Shown here one piece after another: positions 1-8,132 of a stretch of 27,628 bases of DNA (positions are counted from its first letter, which is position 1; each line of letters opens with the position of its first letter). Both the position numbers and the translations under genes were made by a program. Below the pieces are notes generated by a model, which ran no database searches, had not been told where the DNA came from, and saw only the letters and a program-made list of their open reading frames with translations. The stretch is from Planctomycetia bacterium (GTDB lineage Bacteria; Planctomycetota; Planctomycetia; Pirellulales; UBA1268). Location: contig RFPF01000008.1 of assembly GCA_009926295.1 (NCBI GenBank), positions 1 to 27,628 of the forward strand, given 5' to 3'.

Positions 1-398
1 CCGGCTTTTCGCAACGCACGTCAACTCGCCAACCTCCGGCGTCGGAGCCGGCGGTACGCTGCTCCATCGCCGAGGGCGATCGCTAGTCCCTTCTCAACTG
101 TGATGGTGCGCTCGGTGTAAGCCGCGTATCTGCCCGTCGGCTCTTCCGCATCGCACCGACCGTCTCCGCCGCCTCCCGTTTCCAGTTGAGGAGGCTTCGG
201 GCTCCCCGTGTCCCGGAAGCCGGCGTATTTGACCAGCGGAGCCATGGATGGCGCAGCGCAGGCAAATCCGAGTGAGCCGGAGCCTGGAGGGCGAAGGCGA
301 ACGTCCGGCGACGGGATCGAAGCCGGATTGGGCTCAACGCAGCGAGCGTCCGGCGAGATGGTAGGGGCGACACCGAGCCGGATTGGAAGCGTTGAGGA
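1..398. other. Gene-free left edge with degenerate repeated DNA
   Basis: No convincing gene is seen here. A 74-codon open frame on the minus strand (245 down to 21) has no family motif, no clear ribosome binding site, and less GC-biased third positions than the neighbouring genes, so I do not call it. The right half contains imperfect tandem motifs: CGTCCGGCGA at 302-311 and 347-356, and AGCCGGATTGG at 321-331 and 376-386. The block at 297-315 recurs exactly at 22595-22613. The stretch lies downstream of the minus-strand gene ending at 399 and looks like decayed intergenic repeat material. Confidence 0.5.
297..386. repeat. Intergenic repeat copy 1, with internal imperfect tandem motifs
   Basis: The 19-base stretch at 297-315 (GCGAACGTCCGGCGACGGG) is found again at 22595-22613. 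Inside this copy, CGTCCGGCGA occurs twice 45 bases apart and AGCCGGATTGG occurs twice 55 bases apart, so the unit appears partly duplicated. It sits just past the 3' end of the SDR/DUF2867 gene. It resembles a small dispersed non-coding element; no transposase or terminal inverted repeats are visible. Confidence 0.5.
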
Positions 399-1832
399 TT
401 ACGAGCCGCGGACGGCGTGGCGGGCGATGCCGGCGAGCATGTTCTTGAAGACGAGCTCGTGGAGCGGCCAGATGGCGTACCAATACGCCAGGCCGCCGAG
501 GCCGCGCGGGTCGAAGACGGCCGTCTGGTGGATCGTCACGTCGCCGTCCCGCGGCACCACCTCGAACTCGAGCCAGCCGCGCCCGGGCATCTTCATCTCG
601 GCCGCAAGCCGCAGGCGGCGCGGCGGCTCGCAGACCTCGACCTGCCAGCAGTCGAGCGTGTCTCCCGTGACGAGCCTGTCCGGATCGCGGCGGCCGCGCG
701 ACATGCCGGGGCCACCGATCGCCCGGTCGATCCAGCCGCGCAGCGTCCACAGCCAGTCGCAGGCGTACCATCCGTTCACTCCCCCGATCCGCTCGATCGC
801 CGCGAACGCACGCGCCGGCTCGACCGCCACGACCGCGTGCCGATGGTCGACCAGACGGGTCCCCGAGGGCCTGCCGCCGTAGCGATGCGGCAGGGACTCG
901 GCTCCGGCGAAGTCGACCCAGCGCTTGCCCGCGAAGACGGTGTCTTCCTGGTGCATCGCCTCCGCCACGGCCCGGGCGAGCCCCCGCGGACGAATCGCGA
1001 ACTCGCGGCCAGCGGCGTCGTTGGTGACCACCGTCGGATTTTTCAGCCCGTCGATCAACTTCCGTCCCACCTTCGAGTACTGGGGAGTCACGAGCTTCAG
1101 CCACAGGCTCGAGAGCCGCGGCGTGAGCACCGGCACCGGGATCATGAATCTGGTCAGGCCCCGCTGCCGGGCATACTCCCGCATGATAGCGCCGTAGGAG
1201 ACCCTGTCCGGCCCCCCGATCTCGAAGATCCTCGCCCCGCCCGGGGGAAGATCGACGGCGGCGGCGAGGTAGGCGACCACGTCGGCGATCGCGATCGGCT
1301 GCGTGGGCGTCGCCAGCCACGCCGGGCAGATCATCACTGGCAGCCGTTCCACGAGCGTCCGCACGAGGTCGAATGAGAAACTCCCCGCCCCGACCACGAT
1401 CGACGCCCGGAACTCGACGACGTCGAGGCCGGTCGCCCTGAGGATCGCCCCGACCTCATGGCGGCTGCGAAGGTGGGCGGAAAGGGCGTCGTCGTCGGCG
1501 CCGAGGCCGCCGAGGTAGATGATCCGCTTCACCCCGGCCGCCTTCGCCGCCGTGGCGAACCGCTCCGCCGCGAGCCTGTCGGCCCGCTCGAAGTCGACGC
1601 CGCTCTCCATGGAGTGGACGAGCCAGTAGGCGGCGTCGATCCCGGCGCAGGCCCGGGCGAGGTCGGCCGCGTCGGAGGCGTCGCCGGCCATCACCTCCGT
1701 CGCAGGCCCCGTCTTCCCGGCGAGTTTGTGTGGCTGCCGCGCCAGGCACCGCACGCGATGCCCGCGTTGCTCGAGCTCCGGCAGCAGCACGCCCCCGACG
1801 TATCCCGTGGCACCGGTCAGGAGAATGTGCAT
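399..1832 (-). CDS. SDR-family NAD(P)-binding protein with C-terminal DUF2867 domain
   Basis: The 477-residue protein opens with a Rossmann nucleotide-binding motif, TGATGYVGG at residues 6-14, typical of atypical short-chain dehydrogenases that resemble nucleoside-sugar epimerases (NmrA/YwnB type). Residues to about 320 form the dehydrogenase-like part. The last 150 or so residues, with many Trp residues and a DPRGLGGLAYWYAIWPLH segment, match the DUF2867 (SRPBCC-like) domain often fused to this family. The substrate is unknown; a role in modifying a small hydrophobic molecule is a guess. The ATG at 1832 lies 9 bases after the stop of the zinc peptidase gene, so the two are probably co-transcribed. 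No strong ribosome binding site is visible, which fits translational coupling. Length is normal for the two-domain form. Confidence 0.85.
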   Translation of the reverse strand: MHILLTGATGYVGGVLLPELEQRGHRVRCLARQPHKLAGKTGPATEVMAGDASDAADLARACAGIDAAYWLVHSMESGVDFERADRLAAERFATAAKAAGVKRIIYLGGLGADDDALSAHLRSRHEVGAILRATGLDVVEFRASIVVGAGSFSFDLVRTLVERLPVMICPAWLATPTQPIAIADVVAYLAAAVDLPPGGARIFEIGGPDRVSYGAIMREYARQRGLTRFMIPVPVLTPRLSSLWLKLVTPQYSKVGRKLIDGLKNPTVVTNDAAGREFAIRPRGLARAVAEAMHQEDTVFAGKRWVDFAGAESLPHRYGGRPSGTRLVDHRHAVVAVEPARAFAAIERIGGVNGWYACDWLWTLRGWIDRAIGGPGMSRGRRDPDRLVTGDTLDCWQVEVCEPPRRLRLAAEMKMPGRGWLEFEVVPRDGDVTIHQTAVFDPRGLGGLAYWYAIWPLHELVFKNMLAGIARHAVRGS

Positions 1833-1841
1833 GGGCTGAGT

Positions 1842-2696
1842 CTACGGCGAGTCGACCTCGAAGGCGCGATCCATGAGCCGCGGATCGCCGGTCTTGAGCC
1901 CATAGAGAAACCACCGCACCCGCTGCTCGCTGGAGCCGTGCGTGAAGGCATCGGGCACGACGTAGCCGGTGGACTGGGACTGAATCCGGTCGTCGCCGAT
2001 GGCGGCCGCGGCGTTCACCGCCTCGCGGATGTCGTCCTCGTCGACGGTGCCGGCGAAGCGGGCCACGTGATGGGCCCAGACGCCGGCGAGGAAGTCGGCC
2101 TGCAGTTCCATGCGCACCGACATCTTGTTGTAGTCCCGCTCCGACATCCGCGCCCGCATCGACTGCACCTTCGTGGAGATGCCGAGCTGGTTTTGCACGT
2201 GATGGCCGATCTCGTGTGCGATCACGTAGGCCTGGGCGAAGTCGCCGGGGGCGCCGAACCGCCGCTTGAGCTCGTCGTAGAAGGCGAGGTCGATGTACAC
2301 CTTCCGGTCGAGCGGGCAGTAGAAGGGACCGGCGGCTGCACTCGCCATGCCGCAGGCGCTGTTGACGCGGCCCGTGAACAGCACCAGCGTGGGCGCCGCG
2401 TAGCGGCCGCCGAACACCTGAGGAAACAGCCTCGACCACACGTCCTCGTTGTCGGCGAGGACGACCCGCACGAACTGCGAGAGCTCGTCGTTGACGGGCT
2501 TGGCGGGGCCTCGCTGCGGCGCGGGCCCGGCGATCTCGGGCGCCATCTTCGCCACCTGCATCGGATCCACCCCGAGGAACATCAGCACGATCATCAGGAT
2601 CAGCGTGAGCAGCCCTCCGCCCACGAACATCGGCGCAGCGCTCTGGCTCCGCCGATCCTCCACGTTCTGGCTCTGCCGACGCCCTTCCCAACGCAT
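1842..2696 (-). CDS. Membrane-anchored neutral zinc metallopeptidase, YpfJ family
   Basis: This 284-residue protein has an RRQSQNVEDRR-type N-terminus, one membrane segment at about residues 26-43, and a catalytic domain outside the membrane. The zinc site is clear: HEIGHH at 161-166 gives the two His ligands and the catalytic Glu, and E197 in MELQADFLAG is the likely third ligand. These are hallmarks of the YpfJ/putative neutral zinc metallopeptidase family, whose substrates are not well known. A conserved CG...CP pair around residues 115-128 may form a disulfide. The ATG at 2696 has GGAG about 11 bases upstream. It is the first gene of a likely two-gene unit with the SDR gene that follows after 9 bases. 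Confidence 0.9.
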   Translation of the reverse strand: MRWEGRRQSQNVEDRRSQSAAPMFVGGGLLTLILMIVLMFLGVDPMQVAKMAPEIAGPAPQRGPAKPVNDELSQFVRVVLADNEDVWSRLFPQVFGGRYAAPTLVLFTGRVNSACGMASAAAGPFYCPLDRKVYIDLAFYDELKRRFGAPGDFAQAYVIAHEIGHHVQNQLGISTKVQSMRARMSERDYNKMSVRMELQADFLAGVWAHHVARFAGTVDEDDIREAVNAAAAIGDDRIQSQSTGYVVPDAFTHGSSEQRVRWFLYGLKTGDPRLMDRAFEVDSP

Positions 2697-2807
2697 GCTC
2701 GACGCTCTCCGGTGGATGCCGATCGTCCGCCCGCCGCAATGTACCGTCGACCGGAACGGATTGCATCCGGCCCACGAAAGGCCGGCGTGGCCCGGCGGGA
2801 ATCGCCC

Positions 2808-4271
2808 CTACTCCGGCAGCGGGCGACCCTTGGTCTCGGGCAGGAACGGCAGCACTGCGAGGCCGAGCAGAAACGCGGCGCACATGGTGATGCCGGCCGG
2901 CCGCATCGGCTCGGCCATCCAGGCCGGGCTCTTGATTCCCGCGAAGACCACGCTCGTCAGCAGGCCGAGCAGGAAAGGCCCGCCCGCCGCCACGAACCGG
3001 CCGACGTTGTAGCAGAAGCTCGTGCCGGTGCTGCGAAGTTTCGTGGGAAACAGCTCCGGGAAGTAGATCGCGTACCCGGCGAACACGGAGAGCTGGCAGA
3101 ACCCCATGATCGGCAGCATCCACCAGATGTCGCTCGGCTTGCTCAGGTAGCGGAACACGAAGGCGGTGGACAGGAGCGCGAGCGTGAACGCGATCGCGAA
3201 AAACGACTTGCGGCCGATGCTCTGGCAGATCCTGGCCGTGAGCATCATGCTCACGAACGCCCCGACCTGGATCATCATCATCGCGATCGACGGCCAGATC
3301 GTGAGCCGCCCGGCGATCTCCTGGTCGGAGAGACCCTGCGCCTTGTAGGCCTTCTGGAACACGCTCCGCACGAGGTCGGGCGTGAAGAATCCGATGCCCC
3401 ACAGTCCGATCACGCCGGCGCAGGCGAGGAGCATCCCCAGGATCGCGTTCTTCCGCCAGCGGGGATCGGCGAACAGCGGCCCGTAGCCGCCGAGTTTTTC
3501 GCCGGTCTCCGCCGCCTTGGCCTTCATCTCCTGCCACCGCTCGGGCTCCTTGAGCCCCGCGCGGATCACGAGCGCGAGCACCGCCGGCAGCGCGCCGATC
3601 ACGAACTTCCAGCGCCACGGCTCCCAGCCGTAGATCTTCGTGCCCATGTGGAGCTGCGCCTGCCCGAGACCGATGCCGATGAGGGCCGCCGTGAAGTTCC
3701 CCACCGTGGACAGCGCCTGGAGCAGGCCGAGCGCATACGGCCTGGCCCGATCCGGCATCACCTCGGCCACGAGGGCGACGCCGACGGCGAATTCGCCGCC
3801 GACGCCCAGCCCGGTGATGAACCGGTAGAACGCGAAGTCCCAGAAGCCGCGCGACAGGGCCGAGAGCCCGGTGCACAGGGAGTAGATGACGATCGTGATC
3901 ATCATCGTCTTGGCCCTCCCGAGCCGGTCGCCGATCACGCCGAAGATCAGCCCGCCCGTCGCCCAGCCCAGCATGAAGATGCAGGTTGACAGGCCGCCGT
4001 AGAAACTCACGTCGGCATCGAACTTCTTCTTCTGCTCCGCCGCCAGTTCCGGCGACGCCGCCGCGGGGTCGAGGGCGGCGGATGCGAGCAGCGTCTCCAT
4101 CGCCGGCTTGCGGGCGAGCGTGAAGAGCTGCTGGTCGAGGCAATCGAAGAGCCAGCCCAGAGCCGCCACGATGAGCACGAACCAGTGGTACCTCGTCATG
4201 CCCTTGTGCCACGGACCGTCGGCCGGTCCGCTCGCGGTGCCCCGTGACTCGAAGTGCGGCAGATCTCCCAT
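2808..4271 (-). CDS. MFS transporter, metabolite:H+ symporter or sugar-porter type
   Basis: The 487-residue protein has about twelve hydrophobic segments and major-facilitator signatures. An Asp-containing first helix (GWLFDCLDQQLF, 39-50) precedes the loop-2/3 motif GVIGDRLGRAK at 111-121, and PETKGRPLP ends the protein. The N-terminal layout, with a long loop between helices 1 and 2 (about 60-88), resembles metabolite:H+ symporters and sugar or sugar-acid porters. It is the last gene of a minus-strand set behind a sugar isomerase (21 bases away) and a Gfo/Idh/MocA oxidoreductase, so it probably imports the compound they process. AAGGAGG lies just upstream of the ATG at 4271. The substrate cannot be read from sequence. 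Confidence 0.88.
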   Translation of the reverse strand: MGDLPHFESRGTASGPADGPWHKGMTRYHWFVLIVAALGWLFDCLDQQLFTLARKPAMETLLASAALDPAAASPELAAEQKKKFDADVSFYGGLSTCIFMLGWATGGLIFGVIGDRLGRAKTMMITIVIYSLCTGLSALSRGFWDFAFYRFITGLGVGGEFAVGVALVAEVMPDRARPYALGLLQALSTVGNFTAALIGIGLGQAQLHMGTKIYGWEPWRWKFVIGALPAVLALVIRAGLKEPERWQEMKAKAAETGEKLGGYGPLFADPRWRKNAILGMLLACAGVIGLWGIGFFTPDLVRSVFQKAYKAQGLSDQEIAGRLTIWPSIAMMMIQVGAFVSMMLTARICQSIGRKSFFAIAFTLALLSTAFVFRYLSKPSDIWWMLPIMGFCQLSVFAGYAIYFPELFPTKLRSTGTSFCYNVGRFVAAGGPFLLGLLTSVVFAGIKSPAWMAEPMRPAGITMCAAFLLGLAVLPFLPETKGRPLPE

Positions 4272-4292
4272 CGTCCCCCTCCTTCTCGGGCG

Positions 4293-5114
4293 TCAGCCCA
4301 GTGTTTCCTCGACCTGCCGCATGTACGCCAGGCTCTCGCGGGCGAGCCTCTCGGCACCGGGAGCATAGTCGAACACCTCCACGCTCACCCAGCCGGCGTA
4401 GCGCACCTCGGCGAGGGCCGAAAAAATCGGCGCGAAATCCACGGCCCCGAATCCCGGCCCCTGGAGGTTGACGTCGTTGGCGTGGAAGTGCTCGAGGTGC
4501 GCGGCGCTCGCCCGGATGACCTCCGGTATCGGTGTCGACTCGCTGGCCATCGCCTTCACATCGAGGTGAAGCCGCACGTGCGGCGACCCGATCCGCTCGA
4601 TGAGCCGGCGGGTCTCGTCCGCGGTCGTGAGCACGTCGGTCTCCACGGGGGAGAGCGGCTCGAGCACCACCACGGTGTCGGTCGTCTCCAGCACCGGCAC
4701 GAGCCGGGTGAAGACGTCGCAGACGTGGTCCTGTGCCGCGGCGGCCGTCACGCCGGGCAGCAGGCTGCGCTGCTTCGGCGATCCGAACACGAGCACGCGG
4801 CCGCCGAGGTCCTGGCACAGCCGGGCGAGTTCCGCGAGGTAGTCGACGGTGAGGTCGCGCACCGCCCGGTCGGGATGGGCGACATGAAAACCTTCGGTGC
4901 GGGCGAGCAGCCAGTGGAGGCCGACGCAGTCGAGACCGGCGCGGGCGATCGTGCGCCGCACCTCGCCGCGCCGGGCGGCCGAGATGTCGGAGGCGAGCGC
5001 GGCGAGCGTGAACGGGGCGATCTCGATGCCCTGATACCCGCAGGCGGCGGCGAAGTCGCAGGCCTTCGCCAGCGGCCATTCGCCGAACGTCTCGTTGCAG
5101 ATCGCGTAGCGCAT
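4293..5114 (-). CDS. Sugar phosphate isomerase/epimerase family TIM-barrel protein
   Basis: This 273-residue protein belongs to the xylose-isomerase-like TIM-barrel superfamily (AP-endonuclease-2 fold). Likely metal ligands or catalytic acids lie in VVLEPLS, LHLDVKAM, HFHANDVN and VSVEVFDY, the usual Glu, Asp, His, Glu order. Family members act on keto-sugars or cyclitols such as inosose or hydroxypyruvate, with a divalent metal in the cytoplasm. I chose the ATG at 5114 because MRYAICNETFG matches the normal N-terminus of the family; the open frame continues upstream only as a shadow of the neighbour. The ATG shares one base with the stop of the upstream oxidoreductase gene (TGATG), which implies translational coupling. 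The MFS gene follows 21 bases later. Confidence 0.9.
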   Translation of the reverse strand: MRYAICNETFGEWPLAKACDFAAACGYQGIEIAPFTLAALASDISAARRGEVRRTIARAGLDCVGLHWLLARTEGFHVAHPDRAVRDLTVDYLAELARLCQDLGGRVLVFGSPKQRSLLPGVTAAAAQDHVCDVFTRLVPVLETTDTVVVLEPLSPVETDVLTTADETRRLIERIGSPHVRLHLDVKAMASESTPIPEVIRASAAHLEHFHANDVNLQGPGFGAVDFAPIFSALAEVRYAGWVSVEVFDYAPGAERLARESLAYMRQVEETLG

Positions 5115-6190
5115 CAGGCAACCCGTGCCGGCCGGCCCGTGCGGGCCGATGTGTAGCAGGCCTCGATGATCGCCACGGCCTTGCGGCCCTCGCGGCCGTC
5201 GAGTGCGGGACGTCGGCCCGCCCGCACCGCGTCGACGAACGCGGCGAAGTTCCGCGTATGGCAGGAGTAATTGATCGCCATCGGATCGGCCGCCCCCCCG
5301 CTCGTGCCGCTCGCGCCGCCGAAACGCTCGCGCACCGCGGCATCGTCGCCGGCTTCGGCGCGGAATCGCCACGTCGTCAGCTGCTCCTCGAGGATCTCGG
5401 CCGTTCCGTCGCGACCGCCGAAGAGAAACCGGCGGAGTTGGCCGGGGTAGAGGCTCGTGGTGGCGAGCAGCTGGCCGAGACCGCCGTTCTTGAGCCGGAG
5501 GATCGCCACGCAGGTGTCCTCGACCTCGAGTCGCTCGGCGTCGTGCGCCCGGACGGCGGTCAGAGCCGTCACGCTTTCGACCGGATTCTCCAGCGGCCCG
5601 AGGCCGGGCATGGTGGCGCCCGCGATCCACTGCAGGGCATCGACCCCGTGGATCGACTGGTTCATGAGCGCGCCACCGCCGTCGAGCGCCTTCGTTCCCT
5701 GCCAGCGGCCGGGGCCGTAATAGGCGTCGTCGCGCCACCAGGGCACGTAACTCGCGGCGACGGCCAGATTCCCGAACCGCCCCGCCGCAGCGGCTTCGTG
5801 CACCGTCGCCACGACCGGGTTGAACCGCTGCGGAAAGATCGCCCCGAGCGTGATGCCGGCCTTCTCCACCACCGCGAGCATCCGGTCGATTCGCTTGAGC
5901 GTGATCTCGAGCGGCTTTTCGCAGATCACGTGCACGCTGCGGCGGGCGGCCGCCACCACGGCCTCCAGGTGCGCGCCCGACGGCGTCGCCACGGTCACGA
6001 AGTCGGGCTTCTCGCGGCGCAGCATCCTGGCGGTGTCCGCATGCCACGCACAGCCGAACTCAGCGGCGAACGCCCGCCCCTTTTCCTCCGTGCGGCAGGT
6101 CGCGGCGACGACCTCCACTCCCGGAATGTCGGCGAGCGCCTTCGCGTGAATTCGCGCGATCGCTCCGATCCCGATGATTGCCGCCCGCAT
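5114..6190 (-). CDS. Gfo/Idh/MocA family NAD(P)-dependent oxidoreductase
   Basis: The 358-residue protein has a Rossmann motif GIGAIARIH near the start (7-15), the family signature EKP at 91-93, and a catalytic-region motif in which H181 and D184 (IHGVD) sit where this family places its conserved His and Asp. Such enzymes oxidise or reduce sugars, inositols or related cyclic polyols with a bound nicotinamide cofactor. I chose the ATG at 6190, with GGAG upstream; a GTG at 6208 is possible but has no better site. The next gene's start overlaps its stop by one base, and the set ends with a transporter, so this is probably the first enzyme of a sugar or cyclitol pathway. Substrate unknown. Confidence 0.92.
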   Translation of the reverse strand: MRAAIIGIGAIARIHAKALADIPGVEVVAATCRTEEKGRAFAAEFGCAWHADTARMLRREKPDFVTVATPSGAHLEAVVAAARRSVHVICEKPLEITLKRIDRMLAVVEKAGITLGAIFPQRFNPVVATVHEAAAAGRFGNLAVAASYVPWWRDDAYYGPGRWQGTKALDGGGALMNQSIHGVDALQWIAGATMPGLGPLENPVESVTALTAVRAHDAERLEVEDTCVAILRLKNGGLGQLLATTSLYPGQLRRFLFGGRDGTAEILEEQLTTWRFRAEAGDDAAVRERFGGASGTSGGAADPMAINYSCHTRNFAAFVDAVRAGRRPALDGREGRKAVAIIEACYTSARTGRPARVA

Positions 6191-6232
6191 GCTCGTGCTC
6201 CGTCCCACTTCGGGGACCGAGAGCCTAGCAAG

Positions 6233-6772
6233 TCACTTCCACCGATAAAAATGATCGACGAATCGGTCGTGAAGGTGGCGATACCAGGCGCCGAGGCCGT
6301 GGTGCGGGGTGCCCGACCGCGGCTCGCAGGGACCCCGGTAGATCGGGCCGCAGGAGGGACATCCCGCGACGCCGACGAGATCGTAGGGCTGCGGTGGTTC
6401 ACTGGGGTGGCAGGGCGGCGGGGGCACGCAGGGCGGCAACGCCCGAGGTTCGCAGGGCCGGTGGAGTGGCTCGACGGGGGCGTGCCAGTCGTATGGCGTG
6501 TCGCTGCGGCCCGGAAGCAGCGTCGCCAGCACCTGCATCGCATCCTCGCCGGTGGTCTCCGGATCGATGGCGGGCGTGCCGCGCAGCGGGTCGGACGTCG
6601 CCTCGGCCGAGGTGATCTCGATCAGCCGGGGAACCCGGCTCGGGGGCGCGAGCGGCAGCGTGACGATCGGCACGCGGTCGACCGCGGCAGGCTCCTCCGC
6701 CCGGGCCGCGGCGGAACCCGCGAGCGTCAGGCAGCCCAGACAGATCCAACGCCGCGACGTCCGCGATATCAT
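6233..6772 (-). CDS. Secreted Pro/Cys-rich protein of unknown function
   Basis: This 179-residue protein starts with a signal peptide: basic MISRTSRRW, a hydrophobic core to about residue 20, then an AAARAEE cleavage region. The mature part has no recognised domain. Its middle is rich in Pro and Cys (CEPRALPPCVPPPPCHP), followed by a CPSCGPIYRGPC motif that could bind metal or form disulfides. The C-terminus is aromatic and His-rich (WYRHLHDRFVDHFYRWK). The ATG at 6772 is preceded by GGGAGGG at good spacing, so the gene is probably real. Similar short secreted Cys/Pro proteins are common in planctomycetes, but I cannot name a function. It diverges from the fusion gene starting at 6969. Confidence 0.75.
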   Translation of the reverse strand: MISRTSRRWICLGCLTLAGSAAARAEEPAAVDRVPIVTLPLAPPSRVPRLIEITSAEATSDPLRGTPAIDPETTGEDAMQVLATLLPGRSDTPYDWHAPVEPLHRPCEPRALPPCVPPPPCHPSEPPQPYDLVGVAGCPSCGPIYRGPCEPRSGTPHHGLGAWYRHLHDRFVDHFYRWK

Positions 6773-6968
6773 GGTGAAGCCCTCCCCGGATTTCCCATCG
6801 GCCGGGATCCGGGTGCCGCTGGAGCCCCGGCCCACCGCTCGAGTCCGACACTGGAAAGCGGCGCAGGTTCGGCGGGACGGAGCGTGGCGGCGGCGGCGAA
6901 TCCGCCCTCACGGTCGGCCGCAGCCTGCCCGCACCCGCGCCCATCCCCAAGCCCCCGCGCCGACCACC

Positions 6969-8132
6969 GTGCACCTCCTCGAACCGCAATCACTGCTCGA
7001 CCAGCTCGCGGCCCGGGGCACAAGACTCGTCGCCGTGTCGAGCGGCGGGGGCTCCCGCGCGATCTCGCACCTCGTGGCGACGCCGGGCGCGAGCGCCGTC
7101 GTCGTCGAGGGCCTTGTCCCCTACGCACGCGAGGCGGTCGACCGGCTCCTCGGAGGCCACCAGGAATCGTTCTGCTCGTCGCGCACCGCGCGACGGCTGG
7201 CCGTCGCGGCCTGGCAGCGGGCGACGGGCTGCGGCGCCGCCCCGGAGTCGGCCCTCGGGGCGGCCGTCGTCGCCAGCCTGCAGACCGTCGCCCCGAAGCG
7301 CGGGGCTCATCGCGTCATCGTCGCGACGCAGACGCTCTCCGCAACCAGCGTCGCGTCGGTCGAACTCGAGAAGGGAGCCCGGAGCAGGTCCGACGAGGAG
7401 GACCTCGCGGCCGCGCTCCTCCTCCGGCGGATCGGGGACGCCGTCGGGGCCGATGGCGCGCGCGGGGCCGGCGGCCTGCGTTCGGGGGAAGGGATCGAGG
7501 TCGCACACACCGCCGCACCGCCCGAGTGGCGACGACTCCTCGCCGGCACCGCCCGTGCCGTGCGAATCGCTGCCCGCGAAACGACGGTGACCGATGATCC
7601 CGCCGCCGATCGGCTCGTCTTCCCCGGCTCGTTCGACCCGCTCCACGACGGACACCGCGCGATGGCCCGCCTCGCCGAGGAGATCGCCGAACGCCCAGCC
7701 GAGTACGAGCTGTCGATCGCCAACGTCGACAAGCCGCTGCTCGACTACGAGGAAATCCAGGCCCGCGCCGCGCAGTTCGCGACCGAGACGCTCTGGTTGA
7801 CCCGGGCAGCCACGTTCCTCGAGAAGCTCGCCATCTTTCCCCGCAGCACGTTCGTGCTCGGAGCCGACACGTTCGTGCGGCTCGCCGATCCGCGGTACTA
7901 CGGCGGCTCGACCGCGGCAGCAGCCGCCGCCACGCGCACGATCGCGGACCTGGCCCGCGGGCTCGTCGTGTTCGGCCGCGCCTGCGAAGGCGAATTCGTC
8001 GACCCGGCGCAGCTCGACGTGCCGCAGCCGCTGAGGGCCATCACGTACTTCGTGTCGGAGCGCGAGTTCCGTCGCGACATCTCCAGCACGGCCCTGCGGC
8101 GGGAGAAACTCGGCGACGACGCTACCGCTTGA
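6969..8132 (+). CDS. Fusion: CinA/PncC-like amidohydrolase domain plus NadD-like nucleotidyltransferase
   Basis: The 387-residue protein joins two domains. Residues 1 to about 175 resemble the CinA C-terminal/PncC domain (NMN deamidase): VSSGGGS at 23-29 aligns with the family's ESCTGG, which keeps the nucleophile Ser (S24), and TPGASAVVVEGLVPY matches the next block. The family's GIAGP loop is not visible; that place reads IVATQTLSAT. Residues about 214-387 are a nicotinate/nicotinamide-mononucleotide adenylyltransferase-type domain with GSFDPLHDGH (HxGH at 226-229) and ISSTALR at 371-377. Together they could convert NMN to NaMN and adenylate it for NAD salvage; that pairing of steps is inference. 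The GTG at 6969 is chosen from homology at VHLLEPQSLLDQL; no strong ribosome site is seen. The last 11 bases overlap the convergent neighbour. Confidence 0.82.
   Translation: MHLLEPQSLLDQLAARGTRLVAVSSGGGSRAISHLVATPGASAVVVEGLVPYAREAVDRLLGGHQESFCSSRTARRLAVAAWQRATGCGAAPESALGAAVVASLQTVAPKRGAHRVIVATQTLSATSVASVELEKGARSRSDEEDLAAALLLRRIGDAVGADGARGAGGLRSGEGIEVAHTAAPPEWRRLLAGTARAVRIAARETTVTDDPAADRLVFPGSFDPLHDGHRAMARLAEEIAERPAEYELSIANVDKPLLDYEEIQARAAQFATETLWLTRAATFLEKLAIFPRSTFVLGADTFVRLADPRYYGGSTAAAAAATRTIADLARGLVVFGRACEGEFVDPAQLDVPQPLRAITYFVSEREFRRDISSTALRREKLGDDATA

Noticed and set aside
21..245. A 74-codon minus-strand frame at the left edge
   Set aside because: No domain, no ribosome site, and base use at third positions unlike the real genes; more likely degenerate intergenic DNA.
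2767..2785. Hairpin CCGGCC/GGCCGG after the MFS gene, as a terminator
   Set aside because: A six-base stem with no T-run on the minus strand; common in GC-rich DNA.
1456..5343. A 1295-codon minus-strand open frame
   Set aside because: It is an Arg/Ala/Pro-rich shadow that crosses the SDR, zinc peptidase, MFS and isomerase genes in another frame. It has no family motifs, and the real frames are clear.
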